From Sediminibacterium soli (GTDB lineage: Bacteria > Bacteroidota > Bacteroidia > Chitinophagales > Chitinophagaceae), in contig NZ_JAACJR010000008.1 in the NCBI RefSeq assembly GCF_009939225.1, positions 183,107 through 247,106 of the forward strand: a stretch of DNA of 64,000 nt, read 5' to 3'. The position numbers and the translations under genes are program-made. The number at the start of each line of letters is the position of its first letter. The stretch's first letter is position 1. A model generated the notes under the pieces. It ran no database searches, was not told the origin of the DNA, and saw nothing but the letters and a program-made list of their open reading frames with translations. Positions 1 through 8,963 of this stretch are shown here, in pieces.

Positions 1-1
1 C

Positions 2-2014
2 AAATACAAATCGGAGTTCCTGGCAAATATGTCGCACGAACTGCGAACACCTTTGAACAGCGTGCTCATCCTGGCAAAGCTGCTTTCGGACAATACACCC
101 GGCAACCTCAACAACAAGCAGATCGAGTATGCAAAGATCATTCACAAATCCGGCTCCGACCTGCTGCAGCTGATCAACGATATCCTGGATCTTTCCAAGA
201 TAGAAGCAGGCAAGATCGAGATACTGCCGGAGCAAATGCGTATTGATTCCGTTGTGACCGATATCTCGCAGTTGTTCTCTGTGGTGGCTTCTGAAAAAGG
301 AATCCGGTATACGATCGATACCGACAGCAGCCTGCCCGCCACGATCTTCACCGATAAACAGCGTGTTGAACAGATATTGAAGAACCTGCTGTCGAATGCA
401 TTCAAATTCACGCCAGCGGGCGGGGCGGTAACCGTATCGTTTGCGCCGAGGCACCAGTTCAACAAACAGCGTATCGGTATCAGCGTAACCGATACCGGCA
501 TCGGCATATCGCCCGCGCAGCAGCAACTGATCTTTGAGGCATTCCAGCAGGCCGATGGTTCCACCAGCAGGCAATACGGCGGCACCGGGTTGGGGCTGTC
601 GATCAGCAAGGAACTGGTTCGTTTACTGGGCGGCGAGATAGAACTCAGCAGCGAAGAGGGCAAGGGAAGCAGTTTTACCCTGATACTGCCGTATACTTAT
701 GAAGCACCCCCACCCTCCGCAACAGATTCCCTGCGGGACGAGATCACCGTCAGCGATAAACCCGTTTCGCTCGAAAACGTAACCGAGCAGGACAAAGTGG
801 AAGACGACAGGGGCCAGGTACAGAAAGGCGATCCCACCATCCTGATCATTGAAGACGACGCCAATTTTGCCACCATACTCAAAGACTTCGCGAGGGCAAA
901 AGGTTTCAAAACACTGGTGGCGCTGAAAGGCGATGAAGGTCTTTTGTACGCACGTAACTATTTGCCCGATGCCATTATCCTCGACGTTCAGCTGCCGGTG
1001 ATCGATGGCTGGTCGCTGCTGAAAATACTGAAAGCCGATGAAGCGCTGAAGAATATTCCCGTACACATCATTTCCGCTTTCGACGACAACCGCCTGCATA
1101 CGGCGGGCGCATTGGCCTATATCAAGAAACCGGTGGACCGAGAAGGACTTGAAAAAGCATTCTCAACCATCAATACCTACCTGGTTGAGCACCTTCGTAA
1201 AGTGCTGATTATTTCGTCGGCGCATTTCAAAGACGACAGTCTGGAGAAACTGTTCCGGCAGAAACATCCCGAAACCATGTTTGAGCAGGTAGCCGATATC
1301 GCCGAGGCAAGAAAAAAGATCAACGAAAGCAGTTTCGACTGTGTGATCGCCGATGTCGATTCGAACATCGCCGAAGGCGTACGCAGGTTGTCGGAGATAC
1401 AGGACGAGCTGCGCGAAAAACAGATACCCCTGATCATTTACCTCGATACAGACATATCGGCGGCCGATGAACTGATGCTGAAAAAGGTGTCCGATGCCAT
1501 CGTACGTGAATCGCCTTTTGTGAACGATCGGCTGAAAGACGAACTGGAACTGTTCCTGTTCAAACTGCAGGCAAACGAACCGGTAAAGGAAACCAAACAC
1601 ATAACCCCCTCGGCCCACAAGCCGATCAACGACGGCAGTCTTTCGGGTAAAAAAGTGCTGGTGGTGGACGATGATATGCGCAATGTATTTGCGCTCTCCA
1701 ACCTGCTTGAATCACAGGAAATGCAGGTGACCGCCGCCGCCGATGGCAGGGAAGCGCTGGAAGCGCTGAAAACAAACAAGGACATCGATATCGTACTGAT
1801 GGATATTATGATGCCGGAAATGGACGGATACGAGGCCATGACGCGGATCAGGAAGGACATGCACCTCGAACACCTGCCCATTATTGCGCTGACGGCGAAA
1901 GCCATGAGCGGCGACAGGGAAAAATGTATCGCTGCCGGCGCATCGGATTATATCACCAAACCGGTGGATACGCAGAAACTGTTATCGCTGATGCGTGTCT
2001 GGCTTTCCGCATAA
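2..2014 (+). CDS. Hybrid histidine kinase with three receiver domains (5' end outside window)
   Basis: This is the C-terminal part of a hybrid sensor kinase; the frame is open to the window edge, so the ATG at 29 is internal and lies in the H-box (SEFLANMSHELRTPLN). Counting from that Met, a HisKA domain is followed by a HATPase_c with DTGIGI and GGTGLGLSIS (about 155-200). REC1 (about 270-385) has an acidic pair EDD and the phospho-acceptor ILDVQLP. A second receiver-like segment (about 395-520) has lost the acidic pair (IISSAH) and carries Arg where the conserved Lys should be, so it is probably a pseudo-receiver. A canonical REC3 (about 545-661) has VVDDD, MDIMMPEMDG and ITKPVD. cheR starts 2 nt after its stop, so they form one operon. 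The missing N-terminus probably resembles the CHASE3-HAMP-GAF protein at the other end of the window. Confidence 0.95.
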   Translation, partial: KYKSEFLANMSHELRTPLNSVLILAKLLSDNTPGNLNNKQIEYAKIIHKSGSDLLQLINDILDLSKIEAGKIEILPEQMRIDSVVTDISQLFSVVASEKGIRYTIDTDSSLPATIFTDKQRVEQILKNLLSNAFKFTPAGGAVTVSFAPRHQFNKQRIGISVTDTGIGISPAQQQLIFEAFQQADGSTSRQYGGTGLGLSISKELVRLLGGEIELSSEEGKGSSFTLILPYTYEAPPPSATDSLRDEITVSDKPVSLENVTEQDKVEDDRGQVQKGDPTILIIEDDANFATILKDFARAKGFKTLVALKGDEGLLYARNYLPDAIILDVQLPVIDGWSLLKILKADEALKNIPVHIISAFDDNRLHTAGALAYIKKPVDREGLEKAFSTINTYLVEHLRKVLIISSAHFKDDSLEKLFRQKHPETMFEQVADIAEARKKINESSFDCVIADVDSNIAEGVRRLSEIQDELREKQIPLIIYLDTDISAADELMLKKVSDAIVRESPFVNDRLKDELELFLFKLQANEPVKETKHITPSAHKPINDGSLSGKKVLVVDDDMRNVFALSNLLESQEMQVTAAADGREALEALKTNKDIDIVLMDIMMPEMDGYEAMTRIRKDMHLEHLPIIALTAKAMSGDREKCIAAGASDYITKPVDTQKLLSLMRVWLSA

Positions 2015-2016
2015 CT

Positions 2017-2844
2017 ATGAGCAGCTGGCAATTTGACGACAGAGCAGCAATCGAAGACATACTCCGCGTGGTGGCCAGGCATTATGGCTATGATTTCAGC
2101 GGGTATGCGTATGCTTCGCTGGTGCGCAGAATCAACCGTTTTGCACAGGAAACGCGCTGCGGATCGCTGTACGATCTGAAGTACCGGTTGCTGAACGACG
2201 AACACAGTTTCCGGCATTTTCTGGCGGAGATCACCGTCAATGTTACGGAGATGTTCCGCGATCCGCTCTACTACCGGGTGCTGCGGGAGAAAGTGCTGCC
2301 GGTGCTTGCCTCCTACCCCATCATCAAAATATGGCACGCGGGCTGCTCCAGCGGCGAAGAGGTTTTTTCCATGTGCATCCTGCTGCAGGAATACGGGTTG
2401 CTGGAGCGCACACAGCTGCATGCCACCGATATCAATCCCGCCAACCTCGACAAAGCCCGCAAAGGCATTTTGCCGCTGCGCAGTATGCGCGAGTACACGG
2501 CCAACTACCAGCAGTCAGGCGGCAACCAGGAGTTCGCCGATTATTATACCGCCATGTACGACCATGCCATCATCCACGGCGAACTGCGCAAAAAGATCCT
2601 GTTCTCGCAGCATAACCTGGTTTCGGATCAGGCTTTCCAGGAATTTCAGCTGATCAGCTGCCGGAATGTGCTGATCTATTTTAACCGGGACCTGCAGAAC
2701 CGCGTACTGAATCTTTTTAACGAAAGCCTGAGCCCGCTCGGTTTCCTGTCGCTGGGCATGAAGGAATCGGTACGGTTCAGCGATATTTCCGGTACATTCG
2801 GGGAAGTGCAAACCGGCACCAAGATCTACCGGCGGAAAAACTGA
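2017..2844 (+). CDS. cheR: CheR-type protein-glutamate methyltransferase
   Basis: This 275-residue SAM-dependent methyltransferase is of the CheR family, which methylates glutamates of chemoreceptors. The N-terminal helical domain is followed by the family motif NVTEMFRDP (about residue 77), the SAM-binding segment WHAGCSSGEEVFSM (about 110) and ISCRNVLIYF (about 215). The start at 2017 was chosen because it lies 2 nt after the kinase stop; longer readings would run inside the kinase gene. It is followed 1 nt later by cheB and then by a receiver-kinase. No chemoreceptor, CheA or CheW is seen nearby, so the target may be a cytoplasmic or kinase-linked protein rather than a flagellar chemotaxis system (inference). 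Confidence 0.95.
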   Translation: MSSWQFDDRAAIEDILRVVARHYGYDFSGYAYASLVRRINRFAQETRCGSLYDLKYRLLNDEHSFRHFLAEITVNVTEMFRDPLYYRVLREKVLPVLASYPIIKIWHAGCSSGEEVFSMCILLQEYGLLERTQLHATDINPANLDKARKGILPLRSMREYTANYQQSGGNQEFADYYTAMYDHAIIHGELRKKILFSQHNLVSDQAFQEFQLISCRNVLIYFNRDLQNRVLNLFNESLSPLGFLSLGMKESVRFSDISGTFGEVQTGTKIYRRKN

Positions 2845-2845
2845 T

Positions 2846-3421
2846 ATGCCATCCTATCCATTCGATATCGTACTGATCGGCGGCTCGGCCGGCAGCCTGG
2901 ACCTGATCATAGACATACTCGAACGGCTGCCTCCCGATTTTGAGATACCTCTGGTGCTGGTAGTGCACCGTCTGAAGAATACGCCCAGCGTACTCGATGA
3001 ACTGCTGTCGAAAAAAACAGGCAAACATTTGGTGGTGGAACCGGAAGACAAGCAGTCCATCCGGCCGGGACGGATCTACCTTGCTCCGCAGAATTATCAT
3101 CTCCTGGCCGAATCGGATCATAGTTTTGTGCTCGACTATTCAGAACCCATTCATTACAGCCGTCCTGCCATCGATGCAAGTTTTGAGAGTTTTGCAGGCG
3201 TGTATGGCAGCCGTATGCTGGCTGTATTGCTGAGCGGCGCCAACCGCGATGGGGCCGACGGCCTGCAGGCCGTTCTGGCAAAAGGGGGAAAAGCCATCGT
3301 GCAGGCACCGGGTACGGCCCAGTACGATGCCATGCCAAAAGCGGCCATCGATCAAAATCCGTCGGCAATGGTATTGGAACCCATACAAATAGTACCTTGC
3401 ATACTGAATTACAAAGCTTAA
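2846..3421 (+). CDS. cheB: Stand-alone CheB methylesterase domain
   Basis: This 191-residue protein consists only of the CheB catalytic domain and lacks the N-terminal receiver of classical CheB. The expected catalytic triad is visible: Ser in IGGSAGS (about residue 11), His in LVVHRL (about 38) and Asp in SGANRDGADG (about 129). CheB removes methyl groups from, or deamidates, receptor glutamines and glutamates. Its ATG lies 1 nt after the cheR stop, so translation is probably coupled. Without a receiver, its activity must be controlled otherwise, perhaps by the two flanking receiver-containing kinases (inference). Confidence 0.95.
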   Translation: MPSYPFDIVLIGGSAGSLDLIIDILERLPPDFEIPLVLVVHRLKNTPSVLDELLSKKTGKHLVVEPEDKQSIRPGRIYLAPQNYHLLAESDHSFVLDYSEPIHYSRPAIDASFESFAGVYGSRMLAVLLSGANRDGADGLQAVLAKGGKAIVQAPGTAQYDAMPKAAIDQNPSAMVLEPIQIVPCILNYKA

Positions 3422-3436
3422 ACACGTATACTGGCC

Positions 3437-4546
3437 ATGCAGCCCGGGAACTCACATGCATTTACCATCCTGATCGTAGACGACAGGCCTGAGAATATAT
3501 TGTCGCTCGAAGAGATCCTCGATCAGCCGGGCAGGCATTTTATCAGGGCCGGCTCGGGCAACGAAGCGCTGAAACAGGCGTTGAAAACAGACAACCTCGG
3601 TCTGATACTGCTTGATGTGCAGATGCCCGATATGGACGGTTTTGAAGTGGCGCATATTCTCAAATCCAATTCCAGAACAAAAGATATCTCCATCATTTTC
3701 GTGACGGCCATCAGCAAGGAAGAGAAGTACATGCTGAAGGGTTTTGAAGAAGGCGCGGTTGACTACCTCCACAAACCGCTTGATGTAAACATCACCAGGG
3801 CCAAGGTGAACGTGTTTGAACGGCTGTACTTTGCACAGTTCCGGCTTTCGCAGGCGCTTGATGAGGTGGCACAGATCAACAAACAGCTGGAGCGGTTTAT
3901 GTACATTGTTTCGCACGACCTCAAATCGCCGCTGGCCTCGATGCGTATGATCGCAGACCTGCTGCTGTCAGACACCCGTATAAAGGAACATGCTGACCTG
4001 GATGACCAGGCGGGCATTATTGCGCAGGCATCCGACCGCCTGATCGGCATGATCAATTCGATACTCGAATATTCCAGGCAAAGTGCTTCACAGCAAACCA
4101 TGGAAGAAGTGGATACCCATGCCCTGGTTAAGGAAACGGTGGAATTGCTGCGCATACCCGGACATTTCCGGGTTACGGTCGATCCGGCGCTGCCGCGCAT
4201 GTTCACAAAAAAGATCAAGTTGCAGCAGGTATTCCAGAACCTTATTTCCAACGCGGTAAAATACAACGACAAGACCGAAGCCATGATCGAGATCGGCGTT
4301 GCCGAAAAAGACAACCGTTACCAGTTTCATGTAAAAGACAACGGACCGGGCATCATTAAACAGGACCAGGACCGCATTTTCAAGATATTTGAGACCACGG
4401 ATAACGAAACACACAAAGACAGCGCTACGGGCGTAGGACTAAACCTTTTGAAAGTGATCGTGGAAGAACAGGGAGGAACGATATGGGTGAATTCCGAAAA
4501 AGGAACCGGCAGCACCTTCTATTTTACCTGGCAGAAAAGATCCTGA
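3437..4546 (+). CDS. Receiver-histidine kinase (REC-HisKA-HATPase)
   Basis: This 369-residue protein has an N-terminal receiver domain (ILIVDDRPEN at about residue 10; LLDVQMPDMDG with the phospho-acceptor Asp at about 57; YLHKPLD at about 110). A short coiled linker leads to a HisKA domain with H-box VSHDLKSPLASM (about 157) and a HATPase_c domain with DNGPGI and TGVGLNLLKVI. It has no sensor or membrane segment, so the input is probably phosphorylation of the receiver, making it a relay kinase. It is the last gene of the hybrid kinase-cheR-cheB unit. A paralogue with the same architecture lies at 61405-62676. Confidence 0.95.
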   Translation: MQPGNSHAFTILIVDDRPENILSLEEILDQPGRHFIRAGSGNEALKQALKTDNLGLILLDVQMPDMDGFEVAHILKSNSRTKDISIIFVTAISKEEKYMLKGFEEGAVDYLHKPLDVNITRAKVNVFERLYFAQFRLSQALDEVAQINKQLERFMYIVSHDLKSPLASMRMIADLLLSDTRIKEHADLDDQAGIIAQASDRLIGMINSILEYSRQSASQQTMEEVDTHALVKETVELLRIPGHFRVTVDPALPRMFTKKIKLQQVFQNLISNAVKYNDKTEAMIEIGVAEKDNRYQFHVKDNGPGIIKQDQDRIFKIFETTDNETHKDSATGVGLNLLKVIVEEQGGTIWVNSEKGTGSTFYFTWQKRS

Positions 4547-4557
4547 TAGTACCTTAC

Positions 4558-4995
4558 TCAGGCCACTGCTTCCAGACGTTTGTGGCTGAAGAACCCGGCT
4601 AATTTTTCCTTGATATCGGCAAGTTTTTCCAGGCAGATGGGCGGGGGAAAATACCCGATCACCATCGCATATTTTTCGAGCCTGAGCAGGTCATTGTTAT
4701 CCAGGAACGCAGAAGTGATCGCCACTTTTACATGGGGAAACAGGCTGGCGTATTTGCTTGAGAACACTTCCAGAAAACCCCACCCGTCCATTACCGGCAT
4801 CGACAGATCCAGGAAGATAAACTCCGGCACCGGACTGGAGCTGTTGCCCGAAACAAACGAATCGAAATACGTCAGTGCATCCTCCCCGTTGACCGCCGAA
4901 ACCGTTTCTTTTGAAAATGTGGCGATGTCGATCAGTTTACGGGTGATCATCATCGACAGGGGATCGTCGTTGATGACAAGGGATTTGTACAACAT
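4558..4995 (-). CDS. Single-domain response regulator lacking the conserved lysine
   Basis: This protein of about 145 residues is a lone receiver domain. The acidic pair (VINDD) and phospho-acceptor (FIFLDLSMPVMDGW) are present and the Thr/Ser switch is VAITSA. The usual K-P dipeptide before the last helix is replaced (GYFPPPI), so the conserved Lys is missing. The start at 4995 (MLYKSLVINDD) is preferred over an upstream Met at 5049 because it places the receiver fold at the N-terminus; no clear ribosome binding site helps. It is convergent with the receiver-kinase at 3437-4546. A CTAC/GTAG dyad lies 170 bp upstream. Confidence 0.85.
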   Translation of the reverse strand: MLYKSLVINDDPLSMMITRKLIDIATFSKETVSAVNGEDALTYFDSFVSGNSSSPVPEFIFLDLSMPVMDGWGFLEVFSSKYASLFPHVKVAITSAFLDNNDLLRLEKYAMVIGYFPPPICLEKLADIKEKLAGFFSHKRLEAVA

Positions 4996-5164
4996 ACAAT
5001 ACAGCATGGGTTTGGTTCGGGTATAACTGAAACAGTTAATACCCAACAAATTGACACCATCCGGACTGTATGCCCAATAGCTTGTTATGTTTAAAAAAAG
5101 TAGGGATTGCCAACGGTTATGACGATAAATACCGGTAACCAGCCCATAATATTAAGGCATGCAA

Positions 5165-5190
5165 TGTAGTATTATCACTACGTTGCGTAG
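5165..5190. promoter_or_regulatory. Putative operator TGTAG-N8-CTACG with a third half-site
   Basis: TGTAG at 5165-5169 and CTACG at 5178-5182 form a dyad with an 8-nt spacer, followed by CGTAG at 5186-5190. The same TGTAG-N8-CTAC geometry recurs at 9740-9757 and 17598-17615. It is 170 bp upstream of the small receiver gene. A role as a binding site for a NarL/LuxR-type regulator is inferred from recurrence only. Confidence 0.45.
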
Positions 5191-5209
5191 ATCCCGCCGC
5201 TATACGCAG

Positions 5210-6430
5210 CTACACGCGTCTCATGGGTAATTCGATAGCAAATTCCGTTCCCTTGTCAGGTTCAGACCGTACGGACAGGGTTCCTTTCATACTCGCCACC
5301 AGGTGTTTTACCAGCGACAGGCCAAAACCATACCCCTGCTCTCCGGCGGTGCCGTTGGTTGACGAAACATTGCCGTCGAAGAGGCAGGTTACGCTTTCGG
5401 GCGACATGCCCACGCCGGTATCGGATACCTTCATGACAAGCAGGTTTTCTGTTTTTCCCGGTCGCAGGTCAAGCAGCACGGTTATCTTTCCGCCTGCGGG
5501 CGTGAATTTCATCGCGTTGGAAATAAGGTTACCGGCAATCTGCAGCAGTTTGTTCCTGACAAAAGGCACGGATTCGCTCTCCGGTGTAGCCGTCACTTCA
5601 AAATCCAGCTGCTTATTTACCGCCTGCGGCCCGTACAGCTGTATGAGTTTGGTTTTAAAAACAGCAAGCGTATACTCGCCCTCGCTGCCCCTCGGTGCCG
5701 GCTGTTGCGATTTTTTTTCCGCACCAAGAATGTCTTCCGCCAGTTCCAGCAGCGAGCGGCTGCTTTTCTGAATCAGGTTGATGAAATCCAGCACGTCCTC
5801 CATCTTATTGGCATTACCCTGCTGGCTGATGATATTGGCCAGTCCGATGATACCGCCCAGCGGTCCGCGTATATCGTGCGCCACTTTTTTCTTTGCCTCA
5901 TTGGATTCGCGCAGGTTGCTGCGCAGATCCTGCAGGGCTTTCATGGTCAGCAGCCTGGTTACGATCTCACCGGCGATGATGCGCAGCAGCTCCTGCTTTT
6001 CGGGGGAGAGTTCCTTTCCGTCGTTTCTGTCCAGCACGCACAGTGCGCCGAGGTTATTACCCGATGGCGTTTGCAGCGGAATGCCGAAATAATACCGGAG
6101 CCCCAGTTTACCGGTTACATAATCCTTGTGCTCGAAGCGCTGGTCCACAGCAAGGTCCTTTACCTCGAAATGGTCTTTGGCATTCACGGTGTAATTGCAT
6201 ATCGATTCCTCGCGCGGCATGGGGTCTGATTCCATACCGTGATTGGAGACCGTCCATTGCGTAAACGAATCGATCAGGTTCACCAGCGAGATTTCCGTGC
6301 CGGCAATTTTCGCTGCCAGTCGCGTGAGGTCCTTAAAACTGTCCTGCAAAGACAAATAATCAAGATCAAGTTCCGATAATTCAATAACCCGGTTCATTTC
6401 GTTTACCGGTTGGGGGGGATGGATGCTCAT
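5210..6430 (-). CDS. GAF-domain sensor histidine kinase
   Basis: This 406-residue cytosolic kinase has a GAF domain at about residues 25-165, a short coiled segment, a HisKA domain with H-box KKVAHDIRGPLGGI (about 187) and a HATPase_c with NLISNAMKFTPAGG, DTGVGM and GYGFGLSLV near the C-terminus. The GAF domain (NYTVNAKDHFEVKDL; FGIPLQTPSGNNLGALCVLD) is of the kind that binds small ligands or chromophores, but the ligand cannot be told. There is no transmembrane segment. It is the last gene of the minus-strand unit PAS kinase-NarL regulator-GAF kinase, 22 bp after the regulator, and presumably phosphorylates a receiver in the same island. Confidence 0.93.
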   Translation of the reverse strand: MSIHPPQPVNEMNRVIELSELDLDYLSLQDSFKDLTRLAAKIAGTEISLVNLIDSFTQWTVSNHGMESDPMPREESICNYTVNAKDHFEVKDLAVDQRFEHKDYVTGKLGLRYYFGIPLQTPSGNNLGALCVLDRNDGKELSPEKQELLRIIAGEIVTRLLTMKALQDLRSNLRESNEAKKKVAHDIRGPLGGIIGLANIISQQGNANKMEDVLDFINLIQKSSRSLLELAEDILGAEKKSQQPAPRGSEGEYTLAVFKTKLIQLYGPQAVNKQLDFEVTATPESESVPFVRNKLLQIAGNLISNAMKFTPAGGKITVLLDLRPGKTENLLVMKVSDTGVGMSPESVTCLFDGNVSSTNGTAGEQGYGFGLSLVKHLVASMKGTLSVRSEPDKGTEFAIELPMRRV

Positions 6431-6452
6431 ATCCTTTCAAATAGCAGTTTGG

Positions 6453-7085
6453 TTAAATCAATTTATTGTCGATAGCAAAACGGATTAATTCTGTATTGTT
6501 CTGAAAGCCCATTTTTTCAAAAATACGGGCGCGGAATGTGCTGATCGTGTTCACACTTAAAATAAGTTGTTTGGCAATATCCGATATCGATTTGCCTGCT
6601 GCCAGCAACCTGAACACCTCGAATTCGCGATCGGTCAGGTTCTTTACCGAGTAGCCGGTGGCTGCATCGGCAAAAGCGTCTGCCAGTATGCCCGCCACTT
6701 CGGAACTAAGGTATCTTTTCCCCGACAGCACGGTCTTTACCGCCGTTACCAGTTCAAAAGTGGCCGCGTCTTTGGTAAGATAGCCCGAAGCGCCTGCCCT
6801 GATGGCGCGCAGGGCGTACTGTTCGGTCGTGTACATGCTGAGCACGATAACGGGGGTGGCGGGCGCGTATTCCCTGATCTGCTTCAGCGCTTCCAGTCCC
6901 GAATCGCCGGGGGGCATGGAGATATCGCATACCACCACGTCCCATTTCTGTTTCGATGCCTTTCTTACAAGCTCGGCAGCATCGGCCACATCGGTGATCT
7001 CGGCCGCGGGATAGGCATCTGCCAGCAGCATCCTGATGCCTTCCCTGACAATGGTATGATCGTCTGCAATAAGTATCTTCATCAT
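6453..7085 (-). CDS. NarL/LuxR-family response regulator (copy 1)
   Basis: This 210-residue regulator has a receiver domain with ILIADDHTIVREG (residues 4-16), phospho-acceptor VVCDISMPPGD (about 56), LSMY and YLTKDA (about 105). A LuxR-type helix-turn-helix follows at about 148-205 (LTDREFEVFRLLAAGKSISDIA). It follows the PAS kinase by 30 bp in the same direction, so that HisKA_3 kinase is the likely partner. It is one of three close paralogues in this island (also 8964-9593 and 9777-10406). Confidence 0.95.
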   Translation of the reverse strand: MMKILIADDHTIVREGIRMLLADAYPAAEITDVADAAELVRKASKQKWDVVVCDISMPPGDSGLEALKQIREYAPATPVIVLSMYTTEQYALRAIRAGASGYLTKDAATFELVTAVKTVLSGKRYLSSEVAGILADAFADAATGYSVKNLTDREFEVFRLLAAGKSISDIAKQLILSVNTISTFRARIFEKMGFQNNTELIRFAIDNKLI

Positions 7086-7115
7086 GTTTCCTCCTGTAGT
7101 TCAGACCCTGCGTTG

Positions 7116-8906
7116 TTATGACTGCCTGGGAATCTCCACGCGTATCTCGGTTCCCCTCCCTATGCCGCTCTCCAGCAAAAGCTTTCCGTTCAGCGATCCC
7201 ACGCGTTCCCGTAAACCCACCAGTCCCAGTGTTTGGCTGAACTGGCTGGTATCAAAACCCCTGCCATTGTCGGTGATCTTGAGGCAGTACATCCCGTTCT
7301 CTTCATAAGTGCTTACGGTTACCCTGGTGGCATGCGCGTGCCGCATCACATTGGTAAGCGACTCCTGCCCTATCCGGAACAGCTCGGTTCGGGTATGCAT
7401 ATCCAGTTCCGCTTCGTCCAGCGTGGCAGAAAAAACGCATTCGCATCCGCTCAGGCGCTCGAATTCGCGGCAATAGGATTTCAGTGCGGCATTGAGTCCG
7501 AAATCATCCAGTATGCTGGGCCGCAGGCTATACGCCATTTTGCGGACCGAATCGATCAGCACTTCCACCGTTTTCCGCGCATGGCTGAGCCGGTTGCGCA
7601 TGGTTTCTTCCGAACTGGATATACGAAGCGTAAGCCAGTCAAGATCTATCTTCAGCGCCGATGCCAGCTGCCCCAGTTCGTCGTGCACTTCCCTGGCCAT
7701 GTATTTTCTTTCTTCCTCGCGTACGTTCTGCAGGTACACAGACAAACGCTTCAGTTCTTTGTTTTTTTCTTTCAGTTCCTCCTCGTCTTTTTTCCTGCCG
7801 GTAATATCCTGCGAAGCGCCGATCATGCGAACGGCACGGCCCTCGGTATCGCGCAGAATGTATCCGCGGTCGTATACATAGGCATATTCGCCGTCGCTTT
7901 TTTTAAACCGGTATTCGTCTTCCCAATAGCTCCTCGAAGGATCCGCAAAAATGGCCCTGCGCCGGGCGGTTACCCGCGGCCAGTCGTCGGGATGCGCCAG
8001 CAGGTTCCAGTATTTATCCACTTCAGCGGGTTGCCAGGAAGTATACCCGTACCATTCCTCCAGTTTTTTTCCTTCACGGGTCACTTCGTTGGTCAGCAGG
8101 TTCCAGTCCCATATATTGTCGTTGGTGGCTTTTGCCACAATGTGAAAACGTTCGTTTCTTTCCCGGATGCCCTGCTCGGCCTGCACCCGTAAGGTGATGT
8201 CGATACCCATTCCGATCAGGCATACCTGGTTTTCGAATTCAATGGCGGTTCCGCTGAAGTAATGCGGCACCTGCCGGCCGTCTTTGGTAAGAAAAGAAGC
8301 TTCCGCATCTGACCTGCCTTTTACAAACACTTCCTCTACGCGCTCCGCGATCAGCGCTTTGTCTGCGCTGCCAAAAAAATCAAGCGGATGCATCCGCGCG
8401 ATCTCTTCCGGAGTATACCCGGATACGGTCTCAAAATTTTTGTTCCACCGGATAAACCTGCCCTCGGTGTTGAACAGGTAGAAGATGCCGGGCAGACTGT
8501 TGATGATGGTATCGGATAAATCCTTTTCGCGCAGCAGCTGCCCGCTGTGCTGCCAGCTGCCGGTGATATCGGCCAGCATACAGCAAATACAGGTTCCGCC
8601 GTTTTCATCGGCAAAAGACAGGGATGAATACCAGCAGGCGAAGCGCTGGCCGTTCCTGGCGATGGCCGTAACGGCAACGGGAACGGGTTTGTTAAGCAGG
8701 TTTTCCGGAATGACGGTGTCGGGAAAAATAACCAGGTCCTGGATCCGCAGGCGCTGAAACTCACCGGCAGTATAACCGAACATGCGCAGGGCCGCCGCAT
8801 TCGATTCGATCACCGCTCCGTCGGGAAGCTTGATAAAGATCGCATGCAGGGAGTGTTCAAAAATCGTCTTATACCTGTTGCCGCCGGATGTGTGGTCAAC
8901 AATCAT
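7116..8906 (-). CDS. Three-PAS sensor kinase of the HisKA_3 (NarX-like) family
   Basis: This 596-residue cytosolic kinase has three consecutive PAS domains (about residues 10-120, 130-245 and 255-375), each ending in a PAC-like DITGS, DITLR or DITGRK segment. A coiled linker leads to a HisKA_3 dimerisation domain with MAREVHDELGQLASALK (about 405-422), then a HATPase_c domain with DNGRGFD and LGLVGLRERV. HisKA_3 kinases typically pair with NarL/LuxR-type regulators, and three such regulators lie beside it, one 57 bp upstream and one 30 bp downstream. No membrane segment is seen, so the signal is probably internal (redox, gas or metabolite; not determinable). Confidence 0.94.
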   Translation of the reverse strand: MIVDHTSGGNRYKTIFEHSLHAIFIKLPDGAVIESNAAALRMFGYTAGEFQRLRIQDLVIFPDTVIPENLLNKPVPVAVTAIARNGQRFACWYSSLSFADENGGTCICCMLADITGSWQHSGQLLREKDLSDTIINSLPGIFYLFNTEGRFIRWNKNFETVSGYTPEEIARMHPLDFFGSADKALIAERVEEVFVKGRSDAEASFLTKDGRQVPHYFSGTAIEFENQVCLIGMGIDITLRVQAEQGIRERNERFHIVAKATNDNIWDWNLLTNEVTREGKKLEEWYGYTSWQPAEVDKYWNLLAHPDDWPRVTARRRAIFADPSRSYWEDEYRFKKSDGEYAYVYDRGYILRDTEGRAVRMIGASQDITGRKKDEEELKEKNKELKRLSVYLQNVREEERKYMAREVHDELGQLASALKIDLDWLTLRISSSEETMRNRLSHARKTVEVLIDSVRKMAYSLRPSILDDFGLNAALKSYCREFERLSGCECVFSATLDEAELDMHTRTELFRIGQESLTNVMRHAHATRVTVSTYEENGMYCLKITDNGRGFDTSQFSQTLGLVGLRERVGSLNGKLLLESGIGRGTEIRVEIPRQS

Positions 8907-8963
8907 GTTTCGGGATTACCACAAATATATACACTGAAACCATGCAAAAGCATGGCCGGGGCA

